From contig NZ_QGNJ01000001.1 of assembly GCF_003336875.1 (NCBI RefSeq), forward strand, positions 1-64,000: 64,000 nt of DNA, given 5' to 3'. This stretch comes from Oleisolibacter albus (GTDB lineage Bacteria > Pseudomonadota > Alphaproteobacteria > Azospirillales > Azospirillaceae). The notes below the pieces were generated by a model, which was given only the letters and a program-made list of their open reading frames with translations, was not told where the DNA came from and did not search any database. The position numbers and the translations under genes are program-made. Shown one piece after another: positions 63,726-64,000 of this stretch (position 1 is its first letter; each line of letters starts with the position of its first letter).

Positions 63726-64000
63726 TCAGCCCTCCACCAGCGGCACATGCGGTGCTGCGTGGCGCGGCAGCAGGCCGGTCAGGCGGGGATCGGGCTCCTC
63801 CTTCTCCACCTGCCGCACCGGCAGGAAGCCGGCCCGCTGGTACAGCATCAGCGCCTTGGGATGGTCGAGGGTGCAGGTGTTGACCGTCATCCGTGTGGTG
63901 CCGGCTCCCTTCCAGCCCGCTTCCACCGCCCAGCCCAGCAGCCAGGGTCCCAGGCGGCGGCCGATGAAGTCGGGCATCAGGCCGAAATAGGCGATCTCGC
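63726..64000 (-). CDS. GNAT family N-acetyltransferase (5' part cut by window edge)
   Basis: Frame continues off the right edge; 90 residues and a stop at 63726 are inside. The visible part reads EIAYFGLMPDFIGRRLGPWLLGWAVEAGW, the GNAT acetyl-CoA loop region, then TTRMTVNTCTLDHPKALMLYQRAGF and VRQVEKEEPDPRL. Substrate unknown. A start at the internal ATG 63977 is unlikely because the conserved EIAYFGL strand lies before it. It is the first visible gene of the GNAT-metC-hisI unit. Confidence 0.85.
   Translation of the reverse strand, partial: EIAYFGLMPDFIGRRLGPWLLGWAVEAGWKGAGTTRMTVNTCTLDHPKALMLYQRAGFLPVRQVEKEEPDPRLTGLLPRHAAPHVPLVEG

Overview
The window is a high-GC bacterial chromosome segment that looks like an alphaproteobacterium of the Rhodospirillales/Azospirillales type. 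This is an inference. It rests on an Alphaproteobacteria-type 5-aminolevulinate synthase (hemA), an NDUFS4-like complex I accessory subunit, SOS boxes of the GTTC-N7-GTTC type found in Alphaproteobacteria, and the trpGDC-moaC-moeA-lexA gene order. No phage, plasmid, CRISPR or defence island is visible. Most of it is housekeeping DNA, packed into operons whose genes often overlap by 4 bases.

Layout. 1-127 is the right end of an IS3-family element. 131-310 holds an array of 11-bp repeats and the rpoZ promoter. 311-7274 is a core operon: rpoZ, a (p)ppGpp synthetase/hydrolase, a DUF2062 gene, pdxJ, acpS, lepB, rnc and era. A PAS-PAS-GGDEF-EAL gene meets era tail to tail. recO-parC follows, then an orphan spore-coat-U-like secreted protein facing cimA-trmJ across a spacer with two identical-half-site palindromes. 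16-23 kb holds a divergent LysR/TauE pair, an OmpR/EnvZ-like two-component system, a MipA/OmpV porin-like protein, an M20 amidohydrolase and a PrcB-like lipoprotein. 23-33 kb is gltA, gltX, comEC and the trpGDC-moaC-moeA-lexA operon, with two SOS boxes in front of lexA. 33-38 kb has cueR, a divergent polysaccharide deacetylase, copZ and a thiamine-precursor ABC transporter under a TPP riboswitch.

38-64 kb contains an AcuC-like deacetylase, a DUF192 protein, two unrecognised genes, an EamA exporter, and an 816-bp non-coding stretch with a second copy of the 11-bp repeat array. A chemoreceptor, rpsD, an alpha/beta hydrolase and a DoxX protein follow. Then come grxD-bolA-purL-purQ (without purS), exoD, an Hpt/pseudo-receiver protein, hemA, and a class III aminotransferase beside a MocR-type regulator that lacks the PLP lysine. 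The right end has DeoR and VOC proteins, three tRNAs (Pro-UGG, Arg-UCU, Thr-GGU), a two-domain retropepsin-like protein, a DUF6460-like protein, and GNAT-metC-hisI.

No convincing new multi-gene system is visible. The items most worth follow-up are the two related 11-bp repeat arrays, the twin palindromes at 13.5 kb, the translation-type TPP riboswitch, the lysine-less MocR regulator and the orphan FNR-type box at 62.07 kb. All assignments come from reading the sequence by eye; no database search was run.
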